A DNA stretch of 64,000 bases from DASSBQ01 sp040981125 (GTDB taxonomy: Bacteria; Nitrospirota; Nitrospiria; Nitrospirales; Nitrospiraceae). Shown here piece by piece: positions 63,172-64,000 of this stretch (the stretch's first letter is position 1; every line of letters starts with the position of its first letter). The stretch lies in contig JANRMQ010000013.1 of assembly GCA_040981125.1 (NCBI GenBank), forward strand, positions 53,438-117,437, given 5' to 3'. The notes under the pieces are model-generated. The model worked only from the letters and a program-made list of their open reading frames with translations. It did no database searches and had not been told where the DNA came from. The position numbers and the translations under genes are program-made.

Positions 63172-64000
63172 TTAGCTCGGGTCGATATCGCCTGTCAAAC
63201 TTCGTAACAATGCCAGACTTTGAAACGCTGATTCATCCCGTCGCGCCACCACATTAACCCAAAGCCGGGTGCTGAATTCATAGGGAAGCATACCGGTGTA
63301 GTGTGTCTGCAATGTGGAAATCGGCTCCTTGATTCCATAGTGGCGAGACCGCCACCCGTTTCTTATTGTCGCGGCAGGGTAAGGCGGACCCATCCCTTCG
63401 ACAACAAGTGCGAGGCGGCATTCGTCTATCTGAAGAAGATACCTGTCTGATTCCAAGCGTGGTTCGACGCCCAGATGCCAGTTCAACTCCAGCCGATGGT
63501 CGCCCGACCCCACCAGCCGATCCCAAATCAACCAGCAGCCGGGCGGTTCAAATATTACAGCCCGCCAGTGTGTGACCCCCACCCGTTTCTTGTATCCATC
63601 GTGGCGAGCCAAGAGAATGACCTTGCCCTCCGGCGTTTTTTCCTTGTGGACCAATTCCGCGCGATAAGGATGAGACCACATGAAGGCGGTCTCCTGAACT
63701 GCTTGATCGAGATCATCGACAAGCACTGTGTTGTGCGCTCTGGTGCTCCGAAAATACGTTCGCCAATTCTGATCCCCGGTATAAGTATAGGTTCCCGGAT
63801 CAATCAGTATGTCCTCGTGCCCACGGCTCAGTACGACGGCCAACGCATCCGCATGCCCATGAGCATAGCAGGGCCCCATTCCGAGGGACCCATGATCAAA
63901 AATCATCTGCATGTCGTTCGAATGGTCTCGAACAGCGGAATACCCCGTATTCTCGAACAACTGATAACACGATGTGCGCGATCCATCTTCCTGCGAGAAA
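63172..64000 (-). CDS. Heparinase II/III-like protein, C-terminal part (5' end outside window)
   Basis: The minus-strand frame is open to the window edge, so the gene begins beyond 64000. The visible 276 residues include GHADALAVVLSRGHEDILID, FRSTRAHNTVLVDDLDQA, and YKKRVGVTHWRAVIFE, the C-terminal beta-sandwich and catalytic-like His region of the heparinase II/III family. Members cleave or modify uronic-acid polysaccharides and often occur in EPS loci. A TTG at 63958-63960 is not the real start, because coding sequence continues upstream. Confidence 0.82.
   Translation of the reverse strand, partial: FSQEDGSRTSCYQLFENTGYSAVRDHSNDMQMIFDHGSLGMGPCYAHGHADALAVVLSRGHEDILIDPGTYTYTGDQNWRTYFRSTRAHNTVLVDDLDQAVQETAFMWSHPYRAELVHKEKTPEGKVILLARHDGYKKRVGVTHWRAVIFEPPGCWLIWDRLVGSGDHRLELNWHLGVEPRLESDRYLLQIDECRLALVVEGMGPPYPAATIRNGWRSRHYGIKEPISTLQTHYTGMLPYEFSTRLWVNVVARRDESAFQSLALLRSLTGDIDPS

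Overview
The window looks like a chromosomal segment of a Gram-negative, moderately GC-rich bacterium. Gene content (outer-membrane lipoproteins and porins, an expanded Pst system, an exosortase/VPLPA-CTERM exopolysaccharide locus, Acr3/ArsI arsenic genes) and the general feel of the proteins suggest Nitrospirota, most likely Nitrospira. That assignment is inference from recollection, with no rRNA or database match behind it. No tRNA, rRNA, CRISPR array, integrase or intact transposase was seen.

Layout. 1-10.2 kb is mixed housekeeping: zinc ribbon protein, ArsC/Spx-like thioredoxin-fold protein, DUF6116 protein, RNase D with a J-domain partner, ACT-malic enzyme, a giant DUF255/aldo-keto reductase fusion, a Pal-like OmpA lipoprotein and a CBS protein. 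10.2-13.4 kb is an arsenic cluster (arsR-acr3-arsI-arsC) with two ArsR-like palindromes, divergent from an Slp-family lipoprotein. 13.4-19.5 kb is scarred DNA: fragments of one DUF3943-like gene, a MITE-like repeat, CorA, a broken HAD gene, and two copies of a TPR-protein/response-regulator pair in which opposite members have decayed.

19.5-39.3 kb is the core of the window, a large phosphate-acquisition island. It has three PstS paralogues, two outer-membrane porins sharing an N-terminal motif, two paralogous lipoproteins of unknown function, a small lipoprotein and a second Slp lipoprotein. These are followed by pstC (with a periplasmic beta-propeller), pstA (with a periplasmic coiled-coil insert), pstB, phoU, ppx/gppA and two tandem thymidylate-kinase-like genes, the second with Arg in place of the Walker A Lys. 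Many intergenic regions here carry hexamers like GTTAAC spaced exactly 11 bp apart, a candidate Pho box. The motif also precedes the response-regulator genes, the sixA/small-protein divergent region and a DksA/TraR-type gene, which suggests a wider regulon.

39.4-47.1 kb holds SixA, the DksA/TraR-like protein, an OlsB-like acyltransferase (possible phosphorus-free lipid synthesis), an RMD1/DUF155-like membrane protein, a PRC-barrel protein and a 998-residue patatin-like membrane protein. 47.1-64 kb is a single-strand (-) exopolysaccharide locus: heparinase-like protein (running off the window), WecG, a VPLPA-CTERM protein, an XrtD exosortase fused to EpsI, a WecA-type transferase, PrsT, Wza, an outer-membrane barrel, Wzz, a CpsD-type kinase, an ExeA-like ATPase with TPRs and an MDR-Gfo/Idh fusion. 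Together these would initiate, polymerise, export and modify a polysaccharide and anchor or process one VPLPA-CTERM protein.
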